Source: Allolobophora icterica
Lineage: Eukaryota; Annelida; Clitellata; Crassiclitellata; Lumbricidae
Direction: 5' to 3'
Assembly: GCA_963556255.1 (NCBI GenBank)
Contig: OY744605.1
Location: 11,333,379 to 11,397,378, forward strand
Length of the DNA stretch: 64,000 nucleotides
Positions 23,808-35,665 of this stretch are shown piece by piece. The notes under the pieces are model-generated. The model did no database searches and had not been told where the DNA came from. It worked only from the letters and a program-made list of their open reading frames with translations. The stretch's first letter is position 1, and each line of letters starts with the position of its first letter. Both the position numbers and the translations under genes were made by a program.

Positions 23808-24113
23808 AAGAGAAGACTATTAGATGTACACGTGTAGGCTTCATTTACGTTTGCGAATCAGTCGTGTGAAGACGTTACTACGGTAAGGTCGATACTAAAG
23901 AGTTGTTCTTTTCTTAATTAAACACAAGTTAAGTTAAAAGGAATTTTCGTGAATATTCTGTACGATGTGAGTGAAAGTAAGGCCAGCGAAAGGATCGACG
24001 CAGTGGGAAACGAACTCCGCTTTTGTGGCGAATAAGCTGGTGCTTTGCGCTTAACTTTCCAGTATCGCTTTAGAAATTGAAAGTTTACGATTTGACGAGT
24101 CTGCCTATTTACG

Positions 24114-24642
24114 CAGTGATGGGCACTAAACTAATTTTTTCAGTTAAACTTTTTTTAAACTTTTAAACTGAAATAAAATAGTTTAAATAACTGAAGTTGG
24201 CAAATGATTTTGTAAATAAGTTAACTAAACTAAAAATAGTTAAACTTTTTCCAACTTTTTAACAAATTTTTATCGTAAATATTTTCACAATAACAGAGGT
24301 TAAGTGAACTGTAATAATGCAGAACGTTAATGACAATTTCATTTTCAAACTATGTACGGTAATGTGTACTAGACTAGTATTCCTGCAGTCCTACTACAGT
24401 TCTACGAGAAAATAATTAAGACAGTTGCTAATGCAAAGTTGACAGTGTTCATTGCGGAAGATAGTTGTATATTTGCTGATTTTGTTAGTTAAACTTTGCA
24501 GTTAATAACTAAACAATAAATTATTAGTTAAATTTTGGTTTTAACTAAACTACTTTACTCCAGTTAAACTTCATCCTTAACTAGAAAAATTTAGGTTTTA
24601 CTAACAGTTATCAACTTTTTAGTTAACTTTAGCCCATCACTG
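24114..24642. mobile_element. hAT-like element, copy 1
   Basis: The termini are CAGTGATGGGCACTAAACTA and the inverted TTTAGCCCATCACTG. The interior is full of AGTTAAACT-type motifs. There is no matching 8-bp duplication at its edges, so the copy probably moved as part of the larger duplicated block. It is non-coding. Confidence 0.65.
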
Positions 24643-24867
24643 GCACTGGGTAATGTTGATTCTATAATGAGTTCTTGTCTTAATTAAACGGAAGTTAAAA
24701 GGAAATTTCGTGAATATTCTGTACGATGTGATTGAAAGAAAGGCCAGCGGGAAATGAACCTAGCCGGCTGCTTTTGTGGCGAATAATTTGGTGCTTTACG
24801 CTTAGCTTTAGAGTATCGCTTAAATAGAAATTTAAAGTTTACGATTTGACGAGTCTGCCTATTTATG

Positions 24868-25431
24868 CAGTGAGAGGCACTAAACTAATCTTTTTAGTTA
24901 AACCAACTATTTTTCAATTAAAATAAAATAGTTTAACTAAAGTTGGCAACTGATTTTGCAAATAAGTTAACTAAACTAAACATAGTTAGTTAAAAATGTT
25001 CCCACTTTAAACGAATTTTTATGACAAACATTTTTACAATAAAAGAGGTTAGGTGAACTGTAATAATGCAAAGCGTCAATGGCAGTTTCACTTTTAAACT
25101 ATGTAATGTGTACTAGTCAACTCATAAAGAATAATAAACACCGAAGTTGTTATTTACTGCGAATACTACATAGGCCTAATCTATGCAGAGGGAACACCAG
25201 TGTTAATAAACAAATAAACGTCACGTCAAGTTGTTGACAGTGCTCACTGCGGAAGATAGCTGCGTAGTTGCTGATTTTGTTAGTTAAACTTTTCAGTTAG
25301 TAACTAAAAATATCAGTTAAACTGTGGTTTTACCTAACCTTTTTTCTCCAGTTAATCTTCATCCTTGACTTTACAAAAATTAAGTTTAAATAACAGTTGT
25401 CAACTTTTTAGTTAACTTTAGCCCATCACTG
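24868..25431. mobile_element. hAT-like element, copy 2
   Basis: Same family and orientation as 24114-24642, with a slightly altered left end (CAGTGAGAGGC) and the same right end. It includes an insertion of unrelated sequence near 25110-25210. It is non-coding. Confidence 0.65.
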
Positions 25432-25689
25432 GATAAGGTCGATTCTATAATGAGTTGTTCTTGTCTTAATTAAACGGAAGTTAAGTTAAAATTTCATGAA
25501 TATTCTGTACGGCGTGAGTGAAAGAAAAGTAAGCGATAGGATGGGCGCAGCGGGAAACGAACCTAACCGGCTGCTTTTGTGGAGAATAAGCTGGTGCTGT
25601 GCGCTTAGCTTTAGAGTATCGCTTTAGAAATTTAAAGTTTACGATTTGACAAGTCTGCTTATTGATGAATGTGTGTCTTTAATGTCTAG

Positions 25690-26122
25690 GTCGTTGCCTT
25701 TGAGGAATTCTTCGATGCCACTTCTTGGTTTTCGTACAACTGCAGACGCAAGACGCCGCTGGTTGGAACACGTGTACGAACTCCAGTTTATTTCAACGAC
25801 ATCGACGATGCTCCGAGAATTGTCACGGCGAACGTAATGACCAATTCTACGGACGCTTTCTTGTCGACAACAGTAAGGTCAAAATTCATAAATTTTTGTT
25901 CCAGTATTTCCTAATCTACAGAAAGAAGAGAAAGTTCTACAGCCTGGAAAGTGGCAGCTATTGAGACCACTCTGGACGTCTTCGAATGAAGAATTGGCTA
26001 AGTTAAAGCACGCGAGTCTCCGGAGTCTGGGGAAGGCGAAGATGTGGAAACTAATTTTACTCGTGATGTCGGTGGAAAAGACTTCAACTTCGTCCGTGTT
26101 TCATCAATGTAGGAGTTGCTGA
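25690..26122 (+). CDS. Unidentified two-exon reading frame
   Basis: Candidate exons 25690-25872 (acceptor AATGTCTAG, donor CA/GTAAGG) and 25922-26122 (acceptor TCTACAG) join in phase 0 to about 127 codons, ending TGA at 26120-26122. The first exon has a balanced, protein-like composition (FEEFFDATSWFSYNCRRK, later VYFNDIDDAPRIVTANVM). I do not recognise the family. No start codon is seen: the frame would need an upstream exon, perhaps in the repeated block on its left. It could be host gene debris or part of a retroelement, as LINE fragments follow directly. Confidence 0.3.
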
Positions 26123-26252
26123 TTTTCATCTTGTGGCGGACATTTTTCTCAAGGTGCGCAGATCTCTCCGAGTTTGATCTTATCATTTTGGGTCGTGCAG
26201 TAAGTCCTCAATAACTTCTTCTCAGCTTTCTTGGTGATCTCTGTATGACTCT

Positions 26253-26700
26253 TTATGCCTCATCCGGGTCCGAAGCCCTGTGCATATTTCTCCGTGTCTC
26301 GCTGCGCATTTTCACATATCGTGTGCACTCGTGCTTCCAGTAGGACACATTCTTGTTGTTCTCCCGGAAGGGAAATTGTCGTTGGAATGTACGCAGTCGC
26401 GATTTCCTGCATCTGTTCACAATGCTGGTATTGCTCATCGCGATGTCTTCGGTGACGAATTCGGGCGTAAATGCTTCTTTGCAGTCTTCCTTGAAGCTCA
26501 ACCAATTGACCAATCGGTAGAGCCACTTCGGTTTGAAAGACCCTTCGCCAGGGCCGCCTCTTCGATTGTGATGATGATGACAAATGGTCACTTCCAACGG
26601 AGTCGCCAGGGATTGTCCAAGTGCAATTCTACGCCAAAGGCGTTGAGACAATTCCATGGTCCAGGTGACTGAGGTTTCCAGTGTAGTTGCTGGCAAGTTG
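26253..26700 (-). mobile_element. LINE endonuclease/linker fragment (minus strand)
   Basis: Minus-strand frames contain SFKPKWLYRLVNWLSFKEDC, FVTEDIAMSNTSIVN and YIPTTISLPGE. These match the part of a Jockey/I-like ORF2 that follows the endonuclease domain (KANWxxFKE...IPxT...). It is frameshifted, and closely related to the + strand copy at 28740-29340. Confidence 0.65.
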
Positions 26701-26959
26701 GGCGCACCAGTGTTAAGGCGACATGCGCATTTGTTTCCATGTCATCCTGCAGATGGGGCCCCGATCGTCAGCACCATTTCATTATAGTTAATGCACAATG
26801 GCTGTTGATGAGCCTCCTACATCGAGAAATCCGTGCGTTTCCCTCCCAACAACTTTCAGTTCTCTAGGTTCTCTGGGGATTTTACCTGCTTTCACCTCAG
26901 ACTCTTCTGGTCTTTGGCTGACTTGCTCTCCCGTTTTCATTCCAGCTACTGTTACTACC

Positions 26960-27482
26960 TTGCTGTAGTTATTATTATTGCTGTTTTGCTATTGCTGTTT
27001 TGCTATTGCTGTTTTGCTTTTGCTGTTTTGCTTTTGCTGTTTTGCTATTGCTATATTGCTATTTTGTTTTTGCTATTTTGATTTTGTTATATTGCTTTTG
27101 CGATTTTGCTGTTTTGCTTTTGCTATTTTACTATTGCTATTTTACTATTACTGTTTTGCAGTTACTATTTTACTATTTCTGTTTTGCTGTTACTATTTTA
27201 CTATTACAATTTTACTATTACTATTTTAGTATTACTATTTTACTATTACTATTTTACTATTACTATTTTACTATTACTATTTTGCTATTACTATTTTGCT
27301 ATTACTATTTTACTATTACTATTTTACTATTACTATTTTGCTATTACTATTTTACTATTACTATTTTGCTATTACTATTTTACTATTACTATTTTGCTAT
27401 TACTATTTTACTATTACTATTTTACTATTACTATTTTGCTATTATTATTTTTGCTATTATTATTTTGCAATTACTATTTTAC
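26960..27482 (+). repeat. 14-bp AT-rich minisatellite
   Basis: A tandem array of TATTTTACTATTAC (14 bp), with a more diverged TTTTGCTATTGC-type left half. Since 14 is not a multiple of three, all three frames stay open as Tyr/Phe/Leu/Ile runs. These frames are not genes. Confidence 0.9.
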
Positions 27483-27594
27483 TATGGTTGTTGTCGCTGG
27501 TAGGCCCTATTACTATTATTGTCCGTCCATCCGTTCGTTCGTCCGGCCGCCCATTCGACAGTCCATCCGAAGGTCAGCCCAGGAAGTTGACCAT

Positions 27595-27661
27595 CCTGTC
27601 CATCGGTGGGACGATGGACAGGATGGTCAAATTCCTGTCCATCGTCCCACCGATGGACAGG
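27595..27661. repeat. Perfect 28-bp inverted repeat
   Basis: The 28-bp arm at 27595-27622 is repeated as its exact reverse complement at 27634-27661 with an 11-bp spacer. Each arm is itself nearly palindromic (CCTGTCCATCG ... CGATGGACAGG), so the DNA could form a cruciform or nested hairpins. Confidence 0.9.
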
Positions 27662-27960
27662 AAAATTTTGAAAAAAAAGATGAAAAGTAATGAAAATTAA
27701 AATGAAAATACTGAAAATGAAACTAATGAACATTAAAATGAAAATACTGAAAATAAAAATTAGGAAAAATTAAAGATTAAAATGAAACAAAAATTAAAAT
27801 TAAAAAATTAAAATGAAACAAAAATTAAAATTAAAAAATTAAAATGAAGAAGAAAAACGAAAATGAAATGAAAATGAAATGAAAATGAAATGAAAATGAA
27901 ATGAAAATGAAATGATTTAAAATTAGTTATAATGAAAATGAAAATAATTAAAATGACTAG
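27662..27960. repeat. A-rich simple repeat (GAAAAT/GAAAT)
   Basis: Low-complexity A-rich DNA with AAAATGAAATG units. It resembles the tract at 32100-32620, which suggests that the two lie in duplicated surroundings. Confidence 0.8.
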
Positions 27961-28059
27961 CCGTCAGTCACTTCGTCCATCCGACCGTCCCTGACGTCCG
28001 TTTGTCCGACCATCAGTTTTATCGTCCAATATTGCTAATTATTATTACTTATTTGTGTC

Positions 28060-28455
28060 ATTATTATTATTATTTTTTTATATGATCCCTCAGGTGCAAT
28101 ATTATTATTATTATTAATTATTATTATTATTATTTATTATTAATTATTATTTATTATTATTATTATTTATTATTATTATTATTATTATTGATATTATTAT
28201 TATTGATATTATTATTGATATTATTATTATTGGTATTATTATTATTGGTATTATTATTATTGATATTATTATTATTGATATTATTATTATTGATATTATT
28301 ATTATTGATATTATTATTATTGATATTATTATTATTGATATTATTATTGATATTATTATTGATATTATTATTATTGATATTATTATTATTGATATTATTA
28401 TTATTGATATTATTATTATTGATATTATTATTATTGATATTATTGATACTGCTAT
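28060..28455. repeat. (ATT)n and 15-bp TGATATTATTATTAT array
   Basis: ATT microsatellite passing into about 18 copies of a 15-bp unit TGATATTATTATTAT. The poly-Leu and poly-Ile frames on the two strands are artefacts. Confidence 0.9.
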
Positions 28456-28739
28456 GGCTGCTGTTATTATTGTTTCTGTTTTGGTTACAATTATTGCTAC
28501 TATTACGGTATAACCACTATCACTTTTAAAAATCATAACTGTTTAACTTAAATAGAGGCCAGGTCACAATAAGCTTTAAGCTCTTTTCCTGGCTCTTTCT
28601 GCACTTTTCTGTAAGATTGTGTCCCATACTATTTATAACCTGCATGCGGGGTCTTTTTCACTCGATTACTATCAAAGCGCTTTCTAGCTTCTTCTCTTCA
28701 TTCACTTTGGACCTATTTACCCAACAACGAATTTCACGA

Positions 28740-29340
28740 TGTACAGCTATTCAACAGCCATTGTGCCTTGACTATGATGAAAAGTTCCGACGATTAGGGC
28801 TTCCAGATGGAGGACGACATGGAAACAACTGCGTATGTCGTCTTAAACACTGGTTCCCCCATCTGTTCCAGCAACTCCACTGGAAATCCTAGTCAACTGG
28901 ATCTTGCAATGGCCTCAACGCCTCTGACGTGATGCACACTTGGACAATCGTGGACGACTCCACGGGAAGTGACCACTGGCTCATTCTCGTCAAGACCGAG
29001 GAGGCAGTTCCCTGTCGAAGGATCTTTCAAACCGAAGTGGCTCTACCGTAAGGCCAACTGGTTGAGCTTCAAGAACGACTGCATAGAGGCACTTGCTCCC
29101 GAATTCGTCACCGACCACATCGGGATGAGCAATGCCAACATCGTGAACACGCTGCAGAAGATCGCGACAGTTTACATTCCCACGACAGCTTCCCTTACGG
29201 GAGAACGATAAGAATGTGCCCCACTGGATGTATGTGTGCACACGACACGTGAAGATGCGCAGCGAGACACGGAGAAATATGCACAGGGCTCGGGACCCGG
29301 AGGAGACGTCAAGATAGCCACACAAAGATCACGAAGCACT
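28740..29340 (+). mobile_element. LINE ORF2 endonuclease fragment
   Basis: The + strand reads (with stops) AYVVLNTGSP, NPSQLDLAMASTPL, a decayed WSVLDDxxGSDHF block, SFKPKWLYRKANWLSFKNDC and TVYIPTTASLTGE. This is the end of an apurinic-like endonuclease (VLNTGxPT...SxIDLxIASxxL...DHFPI) and the linker to reverse transcriptase in Jockey/I/CR1-type elements. It is degraded by stops and frameshifts. Confidence 0.7.
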
Positions 29341-29419
29341 CTGATAAGAAGTTATTGAAGACTTACTGCGAGGGAGAAACTTACAAGACCAAACTCGGAA
29401 GATCCAGGGCACCCTGAGG

Positions 29420-30320
29420 AAAATGTTCGGCACAAGATTCTGTTGTAGTGGTCCTGAGCCTGGAGAAACCAACGACCGCGACAGCTCGAAGATCTCGTGC
29501 ACTGGAAGCCAATGGACACCGCTTTGGCTTGTCGTCTCGCCATCACATGGGACAAGGTCGATTGGGTCACGGAATGCAGGTGGTAACGGATCATGCCCTT
29601 TTATGTGCTCTCTCGTGATCATCGAAGCTACCGGGTCAGCAGTCCTGGTGGCAGAAATGGAGGCCATACAGAGGGCGATAAACTAAGCCACTAACACTAA
29701 CATGCACCATGTTTTGTTCTTTTAGATTCTGTTGTAGTGATCCTAAGCCTGGAGAAACTAGCGTCTGTGACACGACCGCGACAGCCCGAAGACCTGATGC
29801 ATGCCCTGGAAGCCAGTGGACAACGCGTTCGCCAGCGATGATCGTCTGGATCCCTGCAGGTCTTCTCGGCAACACAGGTGGCAAGGTTGAATGGGTCACG
29901 GAACACAGTGGGTAACTTATCGTACCTCTTTTATGTGCTGATGAGGATGACGAAGAAGTCGAGTTTGACGAAGACGAATAAGGCGATGATGAGGATGACA
30001 GAGATGACGAGGATGGTGAGAATGACGAAGAAGACGACGATGACGATGAAGACGAGGTTGACAAGGATGAGGAAGAAGACGACGATGACAAAGAAGAACA
30101 CAAGGAGGATGAGGATGACGAAGAAGGTGAGGATGACAAAGAAGACGAGGATGACGAAGAAGGCGATGAAGACGAGGATGACGGAAGAGGGCGATAGACT
30201 AGCCCACCAACACTAACATACACCATGTTTTTGTTCTTTCATATTCTCTTGTAGTGATCCTGAGCCTGGAGCAATAAACGTCTGTGACACGGCCGCGACA
30301 TCCCGAAGACCTTACGCATG
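29420..30320. repeat. Duplicated ~280-bp segment flanking a GAT/GAA-rich tract
   Basis: A segment containing GATTCTGTTGTAGTGATCC, a GCCTGGAG-type sequence and 'cgaccgcgacagc' is found at 29430-29500, 29720-29790, 30240-30310 and, in part, at 31990-32030. The 29940-30190 stretch between copies is a GAC/GAA/GAG-rich purine tract. The copies interleave with the minisatellites, so the whole 29-32 kb region grew by segmental duplication. Confidence 0.6.
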
Positions 30321-30339
30321 CACTGGCGGAACACGTTGG

Positions 30340-31945
30340 AGAACAATTTCATTGATGGAACACGTTGGAGAACAACGATGGAGAAGACGACGGAACATGG
30401 AGAACAGCGATGGCGATGACGACCGAACACGTTGGAGAAAAACTTCAACGATGGAGAATAACGATGGACAGGACTATGGAACACGTTGGAATACAACGAA
30501 CGAGGACAACGTTTGAGGACACTGATGGAGATGACGAACACGTTGGAGAACAACGATGGAGATGACGACGGAACACGTTGGAGGACACAGATGGAGATGA
30601 CGGAACATGCTGGAGGACAACGATGGAGATGACGATGGAACACGCTGGAGGACTACGATGGAGATGACGATGGAACATGTTGGAGGACACAGATGGAGAT
30701 GACGGAACACGCTGGAGGACTACGATGGAGATGACGATGGAACACACTGGAGGACTACGATGAAGATGACGATGGAACACGCTGGAGGACAACGATGGAG
30801 ATGACGATGGAACACGCTGGAGGACTACGATGGAGATGACGATGGAACACGCTGGAGGACTACGATGGAGATGACGATGGAACACGCTGGAGGACTACGA
30901 TGGAGATGACCATGGAACACACTGGAGGACTACGATGGAGATGACGACTGAATACGTTGGAGGACTACGATGGAGATGACGATGGAACACGCTGGAGGAC
31001 AACGATGGAGGACTACGATGGAGATGACGATGGAACACGCTGGAGGACTACGATGGAGATGACGATGGAACATGCTGGAGGACTACGATGGAACACGCTG
31101 GAGGACTACGATGGAGATGACGACTGAATACGCTGGAGGACTACGATGCAGATGACGATGGAGGACGCTGGAGGACTACGATGGAGATGACGATGGAACA
31201 CGCTGGAGGACAACGATGGAGATAACGATGGAGGACTACGATGGAGATGACGATGGAACACGCTGGAGGACAACGATGGAGATGACGATGGAGGACGCTG
31301 GAGGACTACGATGGAGATGACGATGGAACACGCTGGAGGACTACGATGGAGATGACGATGGAACACGTTGGAGGACCCAGATGGAGATGACGGAACACGC
31401 TGGAGGACTACGATGGAGATGACGATGGAGGACGCTGGAGGACTACGATGGAGATGACGATGGAACACACTGGAGGACTACGATGGAGATGACGACGGAA
31501 CACGCTGGAGGACTACGATGGAGATGACGATGGAGCACGCTGGAGGACAACGATGGAGATGACGATGGAACACGTTGGTGGACAACGATGGAGAAGGCGA
31601 CGGAACACGTTGGAGGACAACGATGGAGAAGACGACGGAACACGTTGGAGGACAACGATGGAGAAGACGACGGAACACGGAGAACAGCGATGGCGATGAT
31701 GACAGAACACGATGGAGAACTTGAATGATGGAATACGTTGGAGAACAACGATGGAGAAGACGACGGTCGGGACACGGAGAACAGCGATGGCGATAACGAC
31801 GGAACACGTTGGAGAACAACTTCAGCGATGGAAGACGTTGGAGCATAACGATGGAGAAGACGATGGAACACGTTGGAGGACACCGAAGGATATGACGACG
31901 GAACACGTTGGAGGACCGCGATGACGACGGAACACGTTATCATGC
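30340..31945. repeat. 35-bp minisatellite array A
   Basis: About 45 units of a 35-bp repeat containing CGATGGAGATGACGATGGAA and then CACGCTGGAGGACTA. The units are diverged by substitutions and small indels. Reading frames of about 140-170 codons on the minus strand come from stop-free repeat sequence. Confidence 0.9.
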
Positions 31946-32099
31946 ATAAGGCGATTCAGGCCTACTACGCAACCAAAGCTAACATACATTATGTTTTTGT
32001 GATTTTAGATTCTTTTGTAGTGATCCTGAGCCGTTTGACCATCTGACCGACCATCCGATGATCATTCCTACTGTCAGTACAATCGTCAGTGCTTTTGTC

Positions 32100-32620
32100 C
32101 ATTAAAATTAAAAATTAAAATTGTGAAAATGAAATTGGAAAATAAATGAAAAATTTAAACGAAAATGAAAACGAAAATTATAATGAAAACGTAACAGTTA
32201 TGATGAAAAGTTTAAAAAAATGAAAACAAAAGTAAACTGAAAAAAAAACTGAAAACAAAAATGAAAATAGAAACGAAAATGAAAACAGGAAAGAAAATTA
32301 AAACGAAAATTTAAATAAAAACCAAATGAAAATAAAAACGAAAATAAAAATAAAAACGAAAATGAAAATAAAAACGAAAATGAAAATAAAAACGAAAATG
32401 AAAATAAACACGAAAATCAAAAGAAAAACCAAACTGAAAAGAAAAACCAAAATCAAAAGTAAAACCAAAATGAAAATAAAAACTAAAATGAAAATAAAAA
32501 CCAAAATGAAAATCAAAACCAAAATGAAAATCAAAATTAAAATTAAAACCAAAATGAAAATTAAAACCAAAAAGGAAATTAAAACCAAAATGAAAATTAA
32601 AACGAAAACACATGGTACAG
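32100..32620. repeat. A-rich AAAACGAAAATGAAAAT array
   Basis: Simple, purine-rich array with units of about 12-18 bp (AAAATGAAAATAAAAACC). It separates the two 35-bp arrays. Confidence 0.85.
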
Positions 32621-32624
32621 AGAT

Positions 32625-34370
32625 GGAGATGACGAAGGAACACGTTGGAGAACAACAATGGAGATGACTACGGAACACGGAGAACAACGATGGAGATGAC
32701 GGAACACGGAGAACAACGATGGAGATGACGACGGAACACGGTGGAGAACAACGATGGAGATGAGGACGGAACACGGAGAACAACGATGGAGATGACGACG
32801 GAACACGGTGGAGAACAACGATGGAGATGACGACGGAACACGGAGAACAACGATGGAGATGACGACGGAACACGGTGGAGAGCAACGATGGAGATGACGA
32901 CGGAGCACGGTGGAGAACAACGATGGAGAAGACGACGGAACACGGTGGAGAACAACGATGGAGATGACGACGGAACACGTTGGAAGACAACTTCAGCGAT
33001 GGAATACGTTGGAGAACAACGATGGAGAAGACGACGGAACACGGTGGAGAACAACGATGGAGATGACGACGGAACACGTTGGAGAGCAACGATGGAGATG
33101 ACGACGGAACACGGTGGAGAACAACGATGGAGATGACGACGGAACACGGTGGAGAACAACGATGGAGATGACGACGGAACACTGTGGAGAACAACGATGG
33201 AGATGACGACGGAGCACGGTGGAGAACAACGATGGAGATGACGACGGAGCACGGTGGAGAACGATGGAGATGACGACGGAACACGGTGGAGAACAACGAT
33301 GGAGATGACGACGGAACACGGTGAACAACGATGGAGATGACGACGGAACACGGTGGAGAGCAACGATGGAGATGACGACGGAGCACGGTGGAGAACGATG
33401 GAGAAGACGACGGAACACGGTGGAGAACAACGATGGAGATGACGACGGAACGCGTTGGAGAGCAACGATGGAGATGACGACCGAACACGGTGGAGAACAA
33501 CGATGGAGATGACGACGGAACACTGTGGAGAACAACGATGGAGATGACGACGGAACACGGAGAACAACGATGGAGATGACGACGGAACACGGTGGAGAAC
33601 AACGATGGAGATGACGACGGAGCACGGTGGAGAACAACGATGGAGATGACGACGGAGCACGGTGGAGAACAACGATGGAGATGACGACGGAACACGGTGG
33701 AGAACAACGATGGAGATGACGACGGAACACTGTGGAGAACAACGATGGAGATGACGACGGAACACGGAGAACAACGATGGAGATGACGACGAAACACGGT
33801 GGAGAACAACAATGGAGATGACGACGGAGCACGGTGGAGAACAACGATGGAGATGACGACGGAGCACGGTGGAGAACAACGATGGAGATGACGACGGAGC
33901 ACGGTGGAGAACAACGATGGAGATGACGACGGAACACGGAGAACAACGATGGAGATGACGACGGAACACTGTGGAGAACAACGACGGAGATGACGACGGA
34001 ACACGGTGGAGAACAACGATGGAGATGACGACGGAACACGGTGGAGAGCAACGATGGAGATGACGACGGAGCACGGTGGAGAACAACGATGGAGAAGACG
34101 ACGGAACACGGTGGAGAACAACGATGGAGATGACAACGGAACACGTTGGAAGACAACTTCAGCGATGGAATACGTTGGAGAACAACGATGGAGAAGACGA
34201 CGGAACACGGTGGAGAACAACGATGGAGATGACGACGGAACACGTTGGAGAACAATGGAGATGACGACGGTACACGTTGGAGAGCAACGATGGAGATGAC
34301 GACGGAACACGGTGGAGAACAACGATGGAGATGACGACGGAACACGTTGGAGAACAACTATGGAGATTGG
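32625..34370. repeat. 35-bp minisatellite array B
   Basis: About 50 units of a 35-bp repeat (CACGGTGGAGAACAA then CGATGGAGATGACGACGGAA), more homogeneous than array A and differing from it at diagnostic positions. Stop-free frames of 674, 472 and 454 codons on the minus strand are repeat artefacts with a 35-residue period. Confidence 0.92.
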
Positions 34371-35252
34371 ACGGGATGGGTTGTCGGCCGCAGTCTTAGA
34401 CGTCTAAGCTTAATATATTGACTCTGTAGTGCTTTTATAATAATTACGCTAGCTATCTTTGACATGATTGCGTTGCTAAATGTTGTCAAAACAGTTGATG
34501 GTTTCAAAGCTACTAAAACGTTACTCTGACATGGTCGATTCGAATGAGTTCTTTTCTTACTAAAAGGCAATTAAAATGAAGTAATTTCATGAATATTTTA
34601 TACCATATGAGGGGAATAAAGGCAAGCGAAAGGATTGGCGTGGCCGACTTTTAGAGAGAATGCGAAGTTTCCAAATTGCACACAAGGCACTGAATGTAAT
34701 ATTCGAAGGAAAGTGATACAAAGAGAGACCAAGACTGCGCTGTGGATAGACGGCGTAAATGGACTTTGACTAACATTGAGAGGAGCACTAGGCGTGACAA
34801 ATGACCGAGGGACAACGAAGAATGAGTTTTAAAAGGGGATCAAATGAGACGTGGGCAGTTGATTTACAGCCGATTGTGCGGTTCGTAAATCAAGAAGTGT
34901 GACATACTTACTAAATAATTTTAAGGATCATTGAGCCGGTTTTCATCACACCACAAGTTTCCTCGTAAAGCTGTTCAGTTCCCCGATGTCCGTTGGTAGC
35001 GGTGATCTTTCTAAATTTGTTCAGTGTCCACTAGACGTGTAAAATATCCAGCAATAGGCAACTTACACTTTTATCTCGTGGAGTATACTGCACCTGGTAT
35101 AAACTTTCTCTGACCATTCAGATCTTGACCGTTCTTCTCCAGCGGATTATGATCTTGACCATGATTGTACTTGTAGTGAACATCGACTGATGCGTTTTGC
35201 ATTGTGAAAAATGGCGCAATAGAAGTCGTTAGATTGTTAGAAGTTACTCTGC
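34371..35252. other. No gene seen; diverged copy of the 23.9-kb block
   Basis: 34530-34640 resembles the block at 23880 (GAGTTCTTTTCTTACTAAA, CATGAATATTTTATACC, AAGCGAAAGGAT). A 14-bp palindrome CTTAGACGTCTAAG lies near 34395. The remainder has no recognisable coding content. Confidence 0.45.
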
Positions 35253-35596
35253 CAGTGCCGTCTTAACAGCATTGTAGGTCCTGGGCAAAGCATGCACTGG
35301 GGCCCTTGACCACCCACAGGGATAAAATTTGAAGAGTCGATAAAATTAAACCTATAGATTTATTTGTACTTTCAACTTTCACTTTCTAACAAAATGAATG
35401 TTTAAACATAAAGAAACACACTGTGAAGCGAAGATTAATCAACACAAAATTTTGAACAATATAACATTAGCCTTGCACTCCTAAGTAAGAAGTTTCAAGC
35501 ACACACATTATTTTTGTGTGTTTTAATTTGGGGACCCATAGAATCGTGGGGCCCCTTGGCGACTGCCCAGCGTGCCCATGCCTTAAGACGGCACTG
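35253..35596. mobile_element. hAT-type MITE with 8-bp target duplication
   Basis: The 344-bp element has terminal repeats CAGTGCCGTCTTAA and TTAAGACGGCACTG and perfect flanks TACTCTGC (35245-35252 and 35597-35604). The internal ends carry a GGGGCCC block on both sides. It is non-coding. Confidence 0.92.
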
Positions 35597-35665
35597 TACT
35601 CTGCAAGTCTTGGGAATATCGAGCTGTGTGCAGCAAAACTTTGTTATATCGAACCGCAAGGGACA

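Larger units (their letters stand above)
23880..25670 (+). repeat. Three-copy ~780-bp block interleaved with two hAT-like elements
   Basis: A ~230-bp segment (starting GGTAAGGTCGATAC and containing CGTGAATATTCTGTACG) is present at 23880-24113, 24643-24867 and 25432-25660. It ends in a TTTACGATTTGACGAGTCTG stretch. Between the copies lie 24114-24642 and 24868-25431, both beginning CAGTGA and ending GTTAACTTTAGCCCATCACTG-like. A diverged partial fourth copy lies at 34530-34640. Confidence 0.8.

Noticed and set aside
24114..25431. Independent hAT insertions with target duplications
   Set aside because: Termini fit hAT, but the 8-bp flanks do not match. They are better explained as one element copied within a larger tandem block.
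26833..27690. Tyr/Leu/Phe-rich membrane-like ORFs
   Set aside because: They come from a 14-bp AT-rich array that is open in all three frames; not a membrane protein.
32298..34322. 674-codon minus-strand open frame (FRRHLHRCSPPCSVVISIVV repeats)
   Set aside because: It has an exact 35-residue period from a 35-bp minisatellite, equivalent frames exist in other phases, and no start context or splice sites were found. Repeat artefact.
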